64,000 nt of DNA from Coriobacteriaceae bacterium AF45-21 (GCA_027682925.1 JAQCYU010000008.1:8607-72606); one strand, 5' to 3'; numbered from the stretch's first letter, positions 17,099-30,098 are shown. Notes: a model not told the origin generated them from the sequence alone. Numbers and translations: made by a program.

Positions 17099-17863
17099 GT
17101 GATAAAAGCGGAGCGACAGGATAAGGTTCGGCAGCTGCTCGAGGAACAGGGCACGGTCTCGGTCAAGGAGATTTCGGATGCGCTGGGCGTTTCGGACATG
17201 ACGATTCGCCGCGATCTCGAAGAACTTGCGAGCCTGGGCGAGATCGAGCGCGTGCACGGTGGAGCCCGCAGTGCACAGGGCCGTCCCCACGCTATGCTGC
17301 GCCATGAGTACTCGCACAGCGAAAAGCGCACCAAGCATGCCGAGGAAAAGCTGCAGATTGCGCGCCGTGCTGTGGAGCTTATCGAGGAAGGCTCGACCAT
17401 CTTTTTGGGCCCGGGCACCACGGTTGAGCAGATGGCCTCGATGCTGCCGGCGTTTCGCCTGCGCATTGTGACCAATTCGCTTTCGGTGTTTAACCTGCTC
17501 GAGGCGCGCGAAGACTGTGACCTGTGCCTCGTGGGCGGCATGTATCGCCGCCGCACCGCCGCCTTTGTGGGCCCCATGGCCGAGGATACCCTGCGCGCGC
17601 TGGGAATCGACGCAGCCTATATCGGCGCCAACGGCATTTTGGACGGCGACGTGTCCACGTCTAACATGGAAGAGGGCCGCATCCAGCAGCTCGCCCTTAG
17701 CAAGGCCGACTCGCGCTATCTGATCGCCGACTCCAGCAAGATCGGCAAGCGCGACTTCTACACCTTCTGCCGCCTGGACAATTTGGACGCCGTGGTGTGC
17801 GAGCCGGGTATTACCGCCGAGGACCGCACTGCCATCGAGGAACACACGCAGGTCATCTGCTAG
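17099..17863 (+). CDS. lacR: DeoR-family repressor, LacR type
   Basis: A 254-residue regulator. The N-terminal DeoR helix-turn-helix (VSVKEISDALGVSDMTIRRD, residues about 19-38) is followed by a sugar-phosphate-sensing domain with GPGTTVEQMA and the GANGILDGDVSTSNMEEG motif. LacR proteins respond to tagatose 6-phosphate. I chose the GTG at 17099, with GAGGA 6 bases upstream, over the GTG at 17072. It is divergent from galM. A shared spaced TGTTC motif before lacR, lacF and lacA predicts that it controls the tagatose 6-phosphate genes. Confidence 0.78.
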   Translation: MIKAERQDKVRQLLEEQGTVSVKEISDALGVSDMTIRRDLEELASLGEIERVHGGARSAQGRPHAMLRHEYSHSEKRTKHAEEKLQIARRAVELIEEGSTIFLGPGTTVEQMASMLPAFRLRIVTNSLSVFNLLEAREDCDLCLVGGMYRRRTAAFVGPMAEDTLRALGIDAAYIGANGILDGDVSTSNMEEGRIQQLALSKADSRYLIADSSKIGKRDFYTFCRLDNLDAVVCEPGITAEDRTAIEEHTQVIC

Positions 17864-17973
17864 CTGACGCTGCAGGCGATACTTCTGCCCCCTGCCGGCG
17901 CGGGGATTATCGCTTCACAATGACGCGCAGAATGACATGTATATGCGCTCGGGCCAAGTATTCAGCTTGTGGG

Positions 17974-18279
17974 CTAGACCAGGCGGGCGTAGTCCTGTGA
18001 CTGATGAAAGATGTGGGCGATATAGATTGTTTCGTGCTCAAACTTGTATAGACACACGTAGTTGTTGACGGGAAACGATCGGTAATTACGTGCCGCCAGC
18101 TCTTGCATGTGCGAGAGGGGACGTAAAAGCGGCTGCTCGCGAAGCAGATCAAGCTGATATTCAAACTCAGCGACAAAATTGCCTGCTGCACGCGGATTCT
18201 TGAGGATTTGAGCAAGGTATCCGACAATACTCTCGTACTCATATCGCGCGCTTCTGAGGATTACGACGTTATAGGTCAT
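17974..18279 (-). CDS. RelE/ParE-family toxin
   Basis: A 101-residue basic protein with the ParE/RelE layout: an N-terminal strand and two helices (ILRSARYEYESIVGYLAQIL), then strands ending in NNYVCLYKFEHETIYIAHIFHQSQDYARLV (residues 72-101). It overlaps the antitoxin gene by 11 bases, as usual for such pairs. Whether it cleaves mRNA or poisons gyrase cannot be told from the sequence. Confidence 0.8.
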   Translation of the reverse strand: MTYNVVILRSARYEYESIVGYLAQILKNPRAAGNFVAEFEYQLDLLREQPLLRPLSHMQELAARNYRSFPVNNYVCLYKFEHETIYIAHIFHQSQDYARLV

Positions 18280-18535
18280 ATTTGTCTCGTATCGAAGCCG
18301 CGAAGGATTCGTAGTCGCTGTAGTCGCCTTGCGATATTTCGTCTTCTGCCAGCATCATACGAGACAGCAGTTTTGCCTTGGCGATTTCTTCTTGCATGAG
18401 GCGATACTGGTCGCTGCTGATGCAGTGCATGGCCTCGTAGCCGTTCTTAGTTACGGTGACGTCGCGCTCAGACTCAACAAGCGTGGTGAATGCAGCAGTG
18501 TCCTTCATATCTCGGACGGGCACACAAGCTGACAT
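18269..18535 (-). CDS. Phd/YefM-type antitoxin
   Basis: An 88-residue protein with the Phd/YefM N-terminal DNA-binding pattern (VPVRDMKDTAAFTTLVESERDVTVTKNGYEAM, residues 5-36) and an acidic C-terminal toxin-binding tail. The ATG at 18535 follows a strong AAGGAGGT; the frame extends to 18571 without such a site. It is the first gene of the pair and probably autoregulated. Confidence 0.8.
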   Translation of the reverse strand: MSACVPVRDMKDTAAFTTLVESERDVTVTKNGYEAMHCISSDQYRLMQEEIAKAKLLSRMMLAEDEISQGDYSDYESFAASIRDKYDL

Positions 18536-18601
18536 GGGTACCTCCTTTGCGTTGGGACACAATTGTACCACGGTATATTAAAACGTCGGCGTCGTCGAAT
18601 T

Positions 18602-18818
18602 ATCTCAATCTGTAACAGTTGGGAGTAGAAAACCGGGTTAGATGTTACAGATCGAGATATTCTGCTTCGGGCTACCCGTTTGTCTCGATCTGTAACAGGT
18701 AGACGTGAAAAAACGGGCTACGTGTTACAGATCGAGATTTTCAAGTTCGGGCCGCGCGTTTGTCTTGATCTGTAACAGGTAGGACCAAAAATCCCTGCTA
18801 GATGTTACAGATCGAGAC
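18602..18818. repeat. Three tandem copies of a 57 bp palindromic element (80 bp period)
   Basis: Copies occupy 18602-18658, 18682-18738 and 18762-18818, each 57 bases and starting exactly 80 bases apart. Each has the left arm TCTCRATCTGTAACAG and the right arm TGTTACAGATCGAGA around an A-rich loop. The 23-base spacers also resemble each other (both end TTCGGG-N6-CGTTT or close to it). They lie between the antitoxin promoter and the lacG1 terminator. Further copies are at 23487, 28409, 28490, 57920 and 58001. Confidence 0.9.
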
Positions 18819-18844
18819 AAACGGCCTGCTCGGGCCCACTAAAA

Positions 18845-18889
18845 CAAAAAAGGCCGCATGCGAACCCGTGGAGGGATTCGCATGCGGCC
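18845..18889 (-). terminator. Terminator of lacE1-lacG1
   Basis: On the minus strand GGCCGCATGCGAA pairs with TTCGCATGCGGCC, followed by six T. Confidence 0.85.
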
Positions 18890-18911
18890 GACAGGGGGTA
18901 TGCGGCGGAAA

Positions 18912-20332
<1,421 letters not shown>

Positions 20333-20407
20333 GAGTCATCCTTTCTGTGGGATACGAATAGGGAGAGGTGCCCGAACTGGGGATCCGGGCACCAACAGAG
20401 GGAGGAA

Positions 20408-22184
20408 CTAGTCGAGGTTCTCGCGGAGCCACTTGATGGCGCCAGCGGGGTCGCGAGTAAGGTCGATATATTCCTTACCGCGCGGGGCGAGCAGCTTAAT
20501 GCCCAGACGATCGGTGTCGGCCTTCATGTCGTTGTAGTAGCTACGAACCTGCGGGGCGAGCACGATGACGTCGTACTGATCCATGATGGCAGTGTGCTGG
20601 CCATAGGCGCCTGCGAGGAAGCGATGTTCTCTCCGGTCTGTGCGGCACCTTCCTTGATGGCGTTGGCAAGCATGGCAGAGGTGCCGGCGCCGGCGCACAG
20701 GACGAGGACCTTCAGGCCATCGACATCCTTCTTGGCGGATGCATCGGCAGCGGGCTCGGGCTGATCGGCGACAGGCTTGCTGTCGGCGGCGGCAACGGTC
20801 GTCTCGACGGAAGCGGTGGCCTGCTCGACAGCGGGCGTAGAGGCGTTGGCGGCGACGGAAGCGGCACCATCGGACTCGAGTCCCAGCTCGGCGGCGCGCT
20901 CGGCCTCCTGGTCGCAGAGCAGCTTATCGTATGCCTTCAAGAACGGCAGGTAGATGATGGCGTCCAGCAAGATGATGATCGCGACAAATACCAGGGCGAT
21001 AAGCTGGAAGTTCGTGGTGATGAAGATGCCGATGGGGGCAGGGGTAGCCCAAGGCACCACGAAGGAGAAGCCGTTCATACCCACATTGTCGATAAAGAAC
21101 TTGGCAACACTCACGTTGACGCAGCCGGCGGCAACAAAGGGGATGAGCATGTAGGGGTTAAGGATCATCGGCGCGCCAAAGAGCAGCGGCTCGTTGACGG
21201 CAAAGGCAACAGGAACAATCGAGGCCTTACCGACGGCCTTGAGCTGCTTGGACTTCATAAAGAGAATCAGCAGAAGCGGCACGATGAACGTGGCGCCGGT
21301 GCCGCCGAACTCACCCACGAGCGACATGTTAAAGGTGAGGGAGTGGGCGGGGTGGCCGCCTGCCAGCAGAACCTGCAGGTTCTCGGCCTGGTTGGCAAGA
21401 CGGATGGGGTCGATGCCCGGCTGGACGATCGAGGGGCCGTGGACGCCGATGAACCAGAAGAACGCGGTGGCTGCCTGGATAAGGATAAGGCCAGGATAGG
21501 TTTCTGCAGCGGTAAAGAGCGGGGAGAGCAGTTTGATAAGCAGCTCGGAGAACGGAACGCCCATGAGGTTGCGCACGACGACATCGATGATGCCGCAGAT
21601 GATGACGCGCCGCCAAAGGGGATAATGTCGCGGAAGTTCTGAGCGATGGCGCCCGGGACCTCCTTGGGCAGCTTAATGGTCAGATCGCGCGAGACGCAGA
21701 ATTTGTAGACCCACACGGTGATGAACGCGGCGATATAGGCCGAGAACAGACCGCGCGTGCCCATGCTGGTGCAATCGAAGACCGAAAGTTCGGAGCCGTT
21801 GAACTTGGTGGTGAACTGCGTGACTGCGAGCAGCAGCATGCTGCACTGGGCGGCCACCATGGTGGAACCGTCGTTGAGCACTTTGCCGGCGGGCATGCGA
21901 CGGTTCATGGAAGCCGTGAAGTTCTTGGCAGTGGTGCCAGCAACCATGATGCCCATAACGCCCATGGTGAAGTTGTACAGCTTGTTGCACCAGTCGATAA
22001 GCGGCTGGGGCAGCGTGATGCCGACTACGCCGGGAAGGGTGGCGATCAGCAGGAAGATCGAAGAGGTGAGGACGATGGGCATGCACCCAAGGAATCCGTC
22101 CTTAATGGCCTGGAGGTAGACGTTCCTCGAGATCTTCTCAAAGAACGGTTGATGCTTTTCGAGCATCTTTACGATGGCGTCCAT
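20408..22184 (-). CDS. lacE: Lactose/cellobiose-family PTS EIICB, copy 1, with two 1-base frameshifts
   Basis: About 592 residues. An N-terminal EIIC of roughly 8-10 helices (DAIVKMLEKHQPFFEKISRN at the start) carries the sugar, and an alanine-rich linker joins it to the C-terminal EIIB with the phosphocysteine motif VLVLCAGAGTSAML. The frame breaks near 21608 (GGCGC-GTCATC needs C, restoring FGGAVIICGIIDVVVRNLMG) and near 20618 (one base before CAGGCGCC, restoring AGAYGQHTAIMDQYDVIVLA). It needs a separate EIIA, and the only one of this family here is lacF at 33521. The promoter region holds a perfect LacI operator. Confidence 0.83.
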
Positions 22185-22285
22185 AGAGCTCCTTTGCTAC
22201 TTGATGCGCGATGCATGTGGATGGAACTGGTCGTCGATGGATGGTCAGGACTGCCCGGAAACCTTCCTGCTTAAGGAAGGCATTG

Positions 22286-22330
22286 CGAAATGACAACGTT
22301 GTCATTTCGTTAATGACAACGTAAGACATT
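22286..22330. promoter_or_regulatory. LacI-type operators between lacE1 and lacI1
   Basis: A perfect 24 bp palindrome at 22286-22309, core ATGACAACGTTGTCAT, is CG-centred as for LacI-family operators. A second, imperfect site (ATGACAACGTAAGACAT) lies at 22312-22329. A GGTGAACGGT motif is at 22356. Confidence 0.75.
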
Positions 22331-22459
22331 TTTGGAAGAGCAACAAGGATTTACGGGTGAACGGTCGATATTGTCCGATAAACGGCTGATTTGTCAGTCG
22401 GGCAGGTAGTGTATGCTAGAACGCAAAAAACAAGCGATGCGAAACCGACTGGAGAAGTA

Positions 22460-23469
22460 GTGGCAACGATGGACAAGAAAAATGTCTCAATGAACGATGT
22501 GGCAGTTGCCGCGGGCGTTTCTCTCAAGACGGTGTCGCGCGTGATCAACGAGCCCGATAGCGTGCGCGAGTCGACGCGCGATAGGGTCCATGCTGCCATG
22601 GAGGCGCTTGGGTTCCGGGCGAACTTTGCCGCGCGTTCACTCAAGTTGGGCCGTTACGGGTGTATCGGCGTGGTGATGTTCCACTTGTCGGGCGGCGCCG
22701 TGGACATGATTGACGGTATCGCAGATGCCGCCGAAGAGCGTGGTTTTGCGCTTACGATGATCAAAAAGCGGGCGGGGGAGAAGATGACCCTTGCCGATGC
22801 TGCGCGTAGGATGTCGCAGCTTCCCGTCGACGGCATGATCTTCAACCTGCGTCAGATGGTCGATGACTTTGATACCTTTGAGGCGCCGAAGACCTCAAGA
22901 CGGTGATTATCACGCCGATGGAACATCCTACCTGCTCTACCGTCAGTGACGACCAAGAGGGTGGCGCGCGTATGGCGTGCGAGTACTTTTTGGACCACGG
23001 TCACAAGAACGTGTACTTCGTTTCGGGTAAGAAAGAGTCGCTGTCGAGCCAGTGCCGTATGAAAGGTTGGCGTGCGGCACTCGAGGCGCGTGGCATTGAG
23101 CCGCCCGAGCCTCTGCAAGGCGATTGGAATGCGGATAGTGGCTATGCCGCGGGCCTTGTGCTTGCCGATAAACCCGATTGCACGGCGATCCTCGCTGCTA
23201 ACGACTGCATGGCAAACGGCGTGATGATGGCTCTACGTGACAAAGGGCTCAGTGTGCCCGAAGACGTGTCCGTGATCGGCTTCGACGATGAGCTTTACAA
23301 GACGATTCCCAACTCGATTCTAACGTCGGTGAAGTTTCGCCACCGCGAGCTGGGCATCCGTGCGCTTAACGAGGTCGTCGCAGGCCTTGAGGCTCCGAGC
23401 TCCAGAAGCCGTACGCTCGTCTCGGGCGTGTTGGTCGAGCGTTCCAGCGTGAAGGACCTGCGGGCGTAG
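22460..23469 (+). CDS. LacI-family repressor 1, with a 1-base frameshift
   Basis: About 336 residues. The LacI helix-turn-helix is SMNDVAVAAGVSLKTVSRVI with the hinge RANFAARSLKLG, followed by a periplasmic-binding-fold effector domain (PVDGMIFNL, ILAANDCMANGVMMAL, PEDVSVIGFDDE). The frame breaks near base 22890; one added G around GCGCCG-AAGACC restores FEAPKDLKTVIIT or a close variant. I chose the GTG at 22460 because GGAG lies 5 bases upstream; an ATG at 22469 is the alternative. It is divergent from lacE1-lacG1, which it probably represses. Confidence 0.8.
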
Positions 23470-23486
23470 ACGTGCTCGGCTCGTTC

Positions 23487-23543
23487 ATCTCAATCTGTAA
23501 CAGTTAGGATCGAAAAACTCGGCTAGATGTTACAGATTGAGAT
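23487..23543. repeat. 57 bp palindromic element, single copy
   Basis: Same element as at 18602, with arms TCTCAATCTGTAACAG and TGTTACAGATTGAGA; here the arms extend by GTTC/GAAC outside. It lies 18 bases after the lacI1 stop, in a convergent intergenic space. Confidence 0.88.
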
Positions 23544-23572
23544 GAACAGGAGGACGGGTGTGGTCTAAACAA

Positions 23573-23610
23573 AATGGCCCGCGCATCACACAACGATGCA
23601 CGGGCCATTT
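23573..23610 (-). terminator. Terminator of lacG2-lacE2
   Basis: On the minus strand AATGGCCCGTGCATC pairs with GATGCGCGGGCCATT, followed by TTGTTT. Confidence 0.75.
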
Positions 23611-23642
23611 ATTGTCTGCGAGCGGCAGGTGGTGTCAGCGTC

Positions 23643-25401
23643 TTATGCCTCGAGGTTTTCCTCGATCCAGGCGACGGCACCCTTGGGATCCTTAGTGAGG
23701 TCGATGTACTGTTTGCCCTTGGGCGACAGCAGCGTGATGCCCAGGCGGTCGGTGTCGGCCTTCATCTCGTTGTAATAGGTGCGAACCTGCGGAGCCAGGA
23801 CGATGACGTTGTACTGGTCCATGATGGCGTAGTGGCTGCCGTAGGCACCGGCGTTGGCGGTAATGTCGATGCCCAGCTCGTCGGCGCCTTCCTTAAGCGC
23901 GTTGGCGAGCAGTGCAGAGGTGCCGGCGCCAGCGCACAGAACCAGAACCCTCAGGTCCTTGCCCTTAAGGGCGGACGGAGCTGCGGAGGCCTCAGTGCAG
24001 AAGCGGTCTCGACAACGGGAGCCTCAACGGCGGGGGCGGCAGCGGTCTTGACGGCCTTGGTCTCCTCGGCCTCTTCTTCGGCCAGGGTCTCGGCCTCCTG
24101 CTTGCACAGGACGTTGTCGTAGGCCTTGCAGAACGGGTAGTAGATCAAGAAGTCAACGACTAGCAGGACGACAACCAGGACCAGAGAGATCGGCTGGAAG
24201 TTGGTGTCGATGAAGGTGCCGATCGGTCCGGGGAGTGCCCACGGCATGGCATAGATAAAGCCGTTCATGCCCAAAAAGTCGATGAAGAACTTACCAATGA
24301 GGACGTTGGCCACGGGGGCAAACAGGAACGGGATCAGGAAGTACGGGTTGAGGATGATGGGCGCGGCGAACAGCAGCGGCTCGTTGACGGCGAACATCAC
24401 GGGTACGACAGAGGCTTTGCCGACGGCCTTGAGCTGCTTGGAGCGCATAAAGAGCAGGAAGATGATCGGGACAATGAACGTGGCGCCGGTGCCGCCGAGT
24501 TCGCCGATGTAGTTACCGAAGTTCTCGGTCAGGGCGAGGGCGGGGTGACCGCCGGCCTGCAGCGTGGCGAGGTTGGTAGTGATGTTGCCAAACAGCGCGG
24601 CGTTGAGGGCAGGCTTAACGACCGAGGGGCCGTGGATGCCCATGAACCAGAAGAGCGGGATCATGAACCAGATGAGGCGAGGCCGGCGTAAGAATCGGCA
24701 GCGGCGAACAGCGGGCTCACCAGCGTGGAGATGACGTTGGCAAACGGGACGGCCAAGCAGGTGCGGCAGATAACGTCGATGACGGCGACAAACAGGATGG
24801 AGAAGCTGAAGGCGAAGATGTCGCGGAAGTTCTGGGCGATGGCGCCGGGGACTTCTTTGGGCAGCTTGATGGTGATGTCTCGCTTAATGCAGAAGGCATA
24901 GATGTTGACCGTGGCAAATGCGGCGACAAAGGAGCTCAGCAGGCCCTTGGTGCCCATGTTGTCGGTAAAGAACACCGAGACATCGGCGCCGTCGATCTTG
25001 GCACTCGTCTGGGTAACGGCCAAGATGAGCATAGCGCACATGGCGGCGACCATGGTGCTCGTGGCGTTGATGGCCTTGCCGGCAGGCATGCGGCGGTTCT
25101 TGGAGCCGGTCAGCGCGCTTGCGGTGGTGCCGGCGACCATGATGCCCACGACGCCCATCGTGAAGTTGTAAACCTTGTTGCAGAAGTTCACGACGTCGAC
25201 GTTCCACCAGTCGGGCAGCGTAAAGCCGCCGACCGTGGCGACAACGCCCGGCAGGGTTGAAATAAGCAGGAAGACAGAAGAAGACAGGATGATGGGCATT
25301 GCTGCCAAAAAGCCGTCTTTAATGGCCTGAAGGTAGATGTTCTTAGAGACCTTGTCGAAGTACGGCTGACCTTTCTCCAAGAACTTAACGATCGATTCCA
25401 T
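23643..25401 (-). CDS. lacE: Lactose/cellobiose-family PTS EIICB, copy 2, with two 1-base frameshifts
   Basis: About 586 residues, with EIIC first (MESIVKFLEKGQPYFDKVSK) and C-terminal EIIB with VLVLCAGAGTSALLANALKE. The frame breaks near 24675 (CTCGCC-TCATC needs C, joining SYAGLA to LIWFMIPLFWFMGIHGPSV) and near 23995 in the linker (one base before GAGGCCTCC). After that the EIIB reads ASAAPSALKGKDLRVLVLCA to the end at WIEENLEA. It is the second gene of the lacG2-lacE2 operon, the reverse of the gene order in the other two modules. Confidence 0.82.
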
Positions 25402-25577
25402 AGTTCACGCTCCTCTTTGCATGAAATCTTAATGGCATGGACGTTGAAAACCTATATGGTCTCCCGCTTGCTAAAAGCCCGGGTGCAGGCGGGGTCGGTC
25501 CCAGGGGGAGAGAGGGGAGCGGCTGGGTTTGTATCGCATAGGGCCGCTCCCTTCTCGGGAGAAAGCGAGGCGATGCG

Positions 25578-27015
<1,438 letters not shown>

Positions 27016-27134
27016 ATGCATACACCCTCTCGTCTCGCTGTTCGATATTGTGCGTTTGCGCTCAGGAGGCTCCCTGGTTAGCGTTCAGCGGTGAAAAAGC
27101 CCGATAAACACTATCTTAAAATGATTAGAACCAA

Positions 27135-27305
27135 AATGAGCACGTGAACATTTGACAATGAGCACGTTAACATCCGGCTGGGATGTATAGAAACAAAACA
27201 ACTTCAAACAGCCGCGAACGGTTGTATTTGTTCGGTAAGCGGTTTTGATTGACAGAAGTTTTCATGTTGTGGTATATGGCTCGGGTATCATGAGCACGTT
27301 ATCGA
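27135..27305. promoter_or_regulatory. Divergent promoters with three LacI-type operators (lacG2 / lacI2)
   Basis: The word ATGAGCACGTKAACAT occurs at 27136-27151 and 27158-27173, and a variant ATGAGCACGTTATCGAT at 27290-27306. TTGACA (27249) and TATATG (27273), 18 bases apart, form the lacI2 promoter, and the third operator sits just past its start site. A CGCGAACGGT motif is at 27213. Confidence 0.7.
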
Positions 27306-27356
27306 TGTATGTACGATGCGCCATGGGCGCGGGGAATAGTTGGGAAGCAGGTTAGC

Positions 27357-28394
27357 GTGGAAGGCATGGCTCAGCAGACAAGGAATGGTCATTCGGCGAG
27401 CGCGGCAGAGGTTGCGGCGCTCGCTGGCGTGAGCCGCCAGACTGTGTCTCGCGTGGTCAACGGTATGCCCAACGTGACGGAAAAGACGCGCAAGCGTGTG
27501 CTGGCCGCCATGGAAGAGCTGGGCTTTCGTCCCAATTTTGCTGGAGCGGCGTTGCGCGGCGGGTCGTATCGTTCTATTGGCCTGTGCATGTACAACATCA
27601 CACGTGTCGGTAACCTGGCGACGCTCGAGGGTATCATGCAAGCGGCGCGCGAGCACGATTTTGCCGTCACTATGATCGAGATGGGCGGCGACAAGCCCTA
27701 TACACTTGCCGATGCCTCGCGCCGCATGGTCGAGCGACCCGTCGACGGCATGATTCTCAACATGAACCGCATGGCTCCCGATTTTGAGGAGTTTGTTCCC
27801 CAGCCGGGAGTGCGAACGGTCATCCTGTCCATGTATGCGCATCCGCGCTGCACGACGATCGACTCCGACCAGTATGGTTCGTGCGAGCTGTTGACCAATT
27901 ATCTGCTGGAACATGGTCACTCGAATATGCGGTTTGTGGCGGGTCCGGAAAACTCGATTTCCTCGCGTTTTCGTGAGGCCGGTTGGCGCGATACGCTGGG
28001 TCGTGCTCATGTCGATGCCGCTCCGATGCTGCGTGGCGATTGGAGTGCGGACAGTGGGTACGCCATGGGCGAGCGGATTGCGGCCGAGGTGCTTGCCGGC
28101 GGGTCGCAGGCGCCGACTGCCGTGCTTGCGGCAAATGACCAGATGGCGCTGGGCGTTATCGCCGCGCTCGAGAACGCGGGCCTGTCCGTGCCCGACGACG
28201 TGAGCGTGGTTGGTATCGACGACGCACTCGAGGGACTTGTTCCTCACAATCGACTGACGACGCTGCGATTTGATTTGCGCGGTGTCGGTAAGCTTGCGTT
28301 TGAGGCGGCGATTGGAGAGAGCTCGTCTATCGAGGCGATTCATGTGCCGAGTACGCTGGTCGAACGCTCGACTGTTAGGGACATACGGGGTTAG
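27357..28394 (+). CDS. LacI-family repressor 2
   Basis: About 345 residues, frame intact. The DNA-binding domain is SAAEVAALAGVSRQTVSRVV with the hinge RPNFAGAALRGG, and the effector domain has RPVDGMILNMNRMAPDF, VLAANDQMALGVIAAL and PDDVSVVGIDDA. The start is uncertain: GTG 27357 has a weak GGGAAG site, and ATG 27366 is in frame. It is divergent from lacG2-lacE2 and flanked by its probable operators. Effector specificity cannot be read from the sequence. Confidence 0.82.
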   Translation: MEGMAQQTRNGHSASAAEVAALAGVSRQTVSRVVNGMPNVTEKTRKRVLAAMEELGFRPNFAGAALRGGSYRSIGLCMYNITRVGNLATLEGIMQAAREHDFAVTMIEMGGDKPYTLADASRRMVERPVDGMILNMNRMAPDFEEFVPQPGVRTVILSMYAHPRCTTIDSDQYGSCELLTNYLLEHGHSNMRFVAGPENSISSRFREAGWRDTLGRAHVDAAPMLRGDWSADSGYAMGERIAAEVLAGGSQAPTAVLAANDQMALGVIAALENAGLSVPDDVSVVGIDDALEGLVPHNRLTTLRFDLRGVGKLAFEAAIGESSSIEAIHVPSTLVERSTVRDIRG

Positions 28395-28408
28395 GTCCTA
28401 CTCCGTTT

Positions 28409-28546
28409 GTCTCGATTTGTAACAGGTAGACGGTCAAAAGCGGGCTACGTGTTACAGATTTAGATTCTTCGGAAAGAGCAATCCTGTTCGTCTCAATCTG
28501 TAACAGCTAGGACCCAAAAACTCGGCTAGATGTTACAGATCGAGAC
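28409..28546. repeat. Two copies of the 57 bp palindromic element (81 bp period)
   Basis: Copies at 28409-28465 and 28490-28546, in the convergent space after lacI2. The arms are as elsewhere; the loops read CGGTCAAAAGCGG and ACCCAAAAACTCG. The left copy has a decayed right end (TTTAGAT). Confidence 0.88.
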
Positions 28547-28569
28547 AAACGTGCGACGCGGTCCGCCCA

Positions 28570-28613
28570 AAAAAGGCCGGGGGCGGCGCGCCGTGTGACG
28601 TGTCGCCCCCGGC
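28570..28613 (-). terminator. Terminator of lacE3-lacG3
   Basis: On the minus strand GCCGGGGGCG pairs with CGCCCCCGGC, followed by six T. Confidence 0.8.
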
Positions 28614-28658
28614 TGAGAAATGGGGACAGGTTATGTGAGCGGGCAACCCCGCCAGTCA

Positions 28659-30098
28659 CTAGTCCAGACGACGGGTCTGCGCCACGTGCTTATACCAGTA
28701 TGCGCTTGCCTTGGGCGTGCGCTTCTGGGTTTCAAAGTCAACGTAAAAGAAGCCGTAACGCTTGTTGTAGCCATTGGTCCAGGAGAACTGATCCTGCAGG
28801 CTCCACAGGAAGTAGCCGCCCACGTTGACACCCACCTCCATGGCCTTGAGCAGCCAGCGCAGGTGCTGCTCGATGTAGTCGATGCGCGGTTGGTCGTCCA
28901 CAAAACCGTCCTTGTAGGGGTCCTTGTAGCCCATGCCGTTTTCGGTGATGAAGATCTGCTTGTAGTTGGGGTAGCGCTGCTTAATGTAGACGAGCAGATC
29001 GAACAGGCCCTCGGGATAGATGATCCAGTCCCAGTCGGTGGTGGGGATGCCAGGCTTGTTCACATGCTCGCCAATACCCTTGACGCGCCAGCGGCCGGTG
29101 CCCTTCTCGCCCGTACCATTGTGGTGCAGGTCGTTCTCGCCATCGTAAGCCTTGAGGAAACGGCACTGGTAGTTGTTAACGCCCAGGTAGTCGTTGTAGA
29201 GCGCGGCCTCGCGCATGATTTCCAGATCCTCGTCTAGAATCTGGATGGTGCCGCCCGAGACGGCAGCCAGGCGGTTGGCGCACTCGAGGGTGTCGGGCGC
29301 GTAGTCGCCGCGGAACGTCGCGTCGAGCAAGAACTGGTTTTGCAGCACGTGCTCGTTGTTGGCGGCTTTGATGTCGGCGGGGTCGTTCTCGTTGAGCGGA
29401 TACTTAAACTCCAGCGACTGGATGACGCCGATCTTGCCCTTAAAACCGCCGTTGTGGAAGGCCAGTACTGCCTTGGCGTGGGCGAGCATCATGTTGTGCT
29501 CGCACTGGAAGGCCTCGGCCAGATGCGCCTTGACGCCACCGGGGAAGGTGCCCTCGATGTAGGTGTTGGAGGCGTCGGCCCAGATCTCGTTAAAGGTGAA
29601 CCAGTAGGTCACCTGGTCGGCGTACTCCTTAAAGCAGAAGGTGGCAAAGTCCACAAAGGCGTCGATGGTCTCGCGGTTGAGGAAGTCGCCCTTCTCAAAG
29701 AGGGGAAGCGGCGTGTCAAAGTGATGCAGCGTGACGAACGGCTCAACGTGGTGCTTATGGCACTCGGCGAAGAGGTCGTGGTAGAACTGCACGCCCTCGG
29801 GGTTGATCTCGCCGGTGCCGTTGGGGAAGATGCGGCTCCAGGCGATGGAGAGGCGAATGCCGTTGATGCCGAACTCCTCGCACAGCTCCAGATCGACGGG
29901 GTACTGGTTGTAGAAGTCCGAAGCGGGATCGGGGGAGAAGCGCCCCTGGGCCTCCAGGAAGTCGTCCCAGGCGACTTTGCCCTTACCGTGAGTGCGGGTC
30001 TCGCCCTCTACCTGGTAGGCAGCAGTGGCGCCGCCAAAGACAAAGTCTTCGGGAAACTGCGCGGGCGGGTTAGTGACGCTAGCAGGGTTAACGGACAT
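28659..30098 (-). CDS. lacG: 6-phospho-beta-galactosidase (GH1), copy 3
   Basis: A 479-residue intact GH1 enzyme. FVFGGATAAYQVEGETRTHG, the acid/base in YWFTFNEIW and the nucleophile in [15 protein letters not shown] are all present, along with HHFDTPLPLFEKGDFLNRET typical of LacG. It is very similar to copy 1 over the first 80 residues. It is the second gene of the lacE3-lacG3 operon, 70 bases after lacE3. This is the best-supported lactose-type module, being free of frameshifts. Confidence 0.87.
   Translation of the reverse strand: MSVNPASVTNPPAQFPEDFVFGGATAAYQVEGETRTHGKGKVAWDDFLEAQGRFSPDPASDFYNQYPVDLELCEEFGINGIRLSIAWSRIFPNGTGEINPEGVQFYHDLFAECHKHHVEPFVTLHHFDTPLPLFEKGDFLNRETIDAFVDFATFCFKEYADQVTYWFTFNEIWADASNTYIEGTFPGGVKAHLAEAFQCEHNMMLAHAKAVLAFHNGGFKGKIGVIQSLEFKYPLNENDPADIKAANNEHVLQNQFLLDATFRGDYAPDTLECANRLAAVSGGTIQILDEDLEIMREAALYNDYLGVNNYQCRFLKAYDGENDLHHNGTGEKGTGRWRVKGIGEHVNKPGIPTTDWDWIIYPEGLFDLLVYIKQRYPNYKQIFITENGMGYKDPYKDGFVDDQPRIDYIEQHLRWLLKAMEVGVNVGGYFLWSLQDQFSWTNGYNKRYGFFYVDFETQKRTPKASAYWYKHVAQTRRLD

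Noticed and set aside
16895..17845. The galM frame extends upstream to a 667-residue product
   Set aside because: The extension lies opposite the DeoR gene. The GalM family start and a ribosome site fit 16894.
18602..18818. CRISPR array
   Set aside because: The period is regular, but the repeat is a long palindrome with variable loops, the 23-base spacers resemble one another, copies are scattered over 40 kb, and no cas gene is present.
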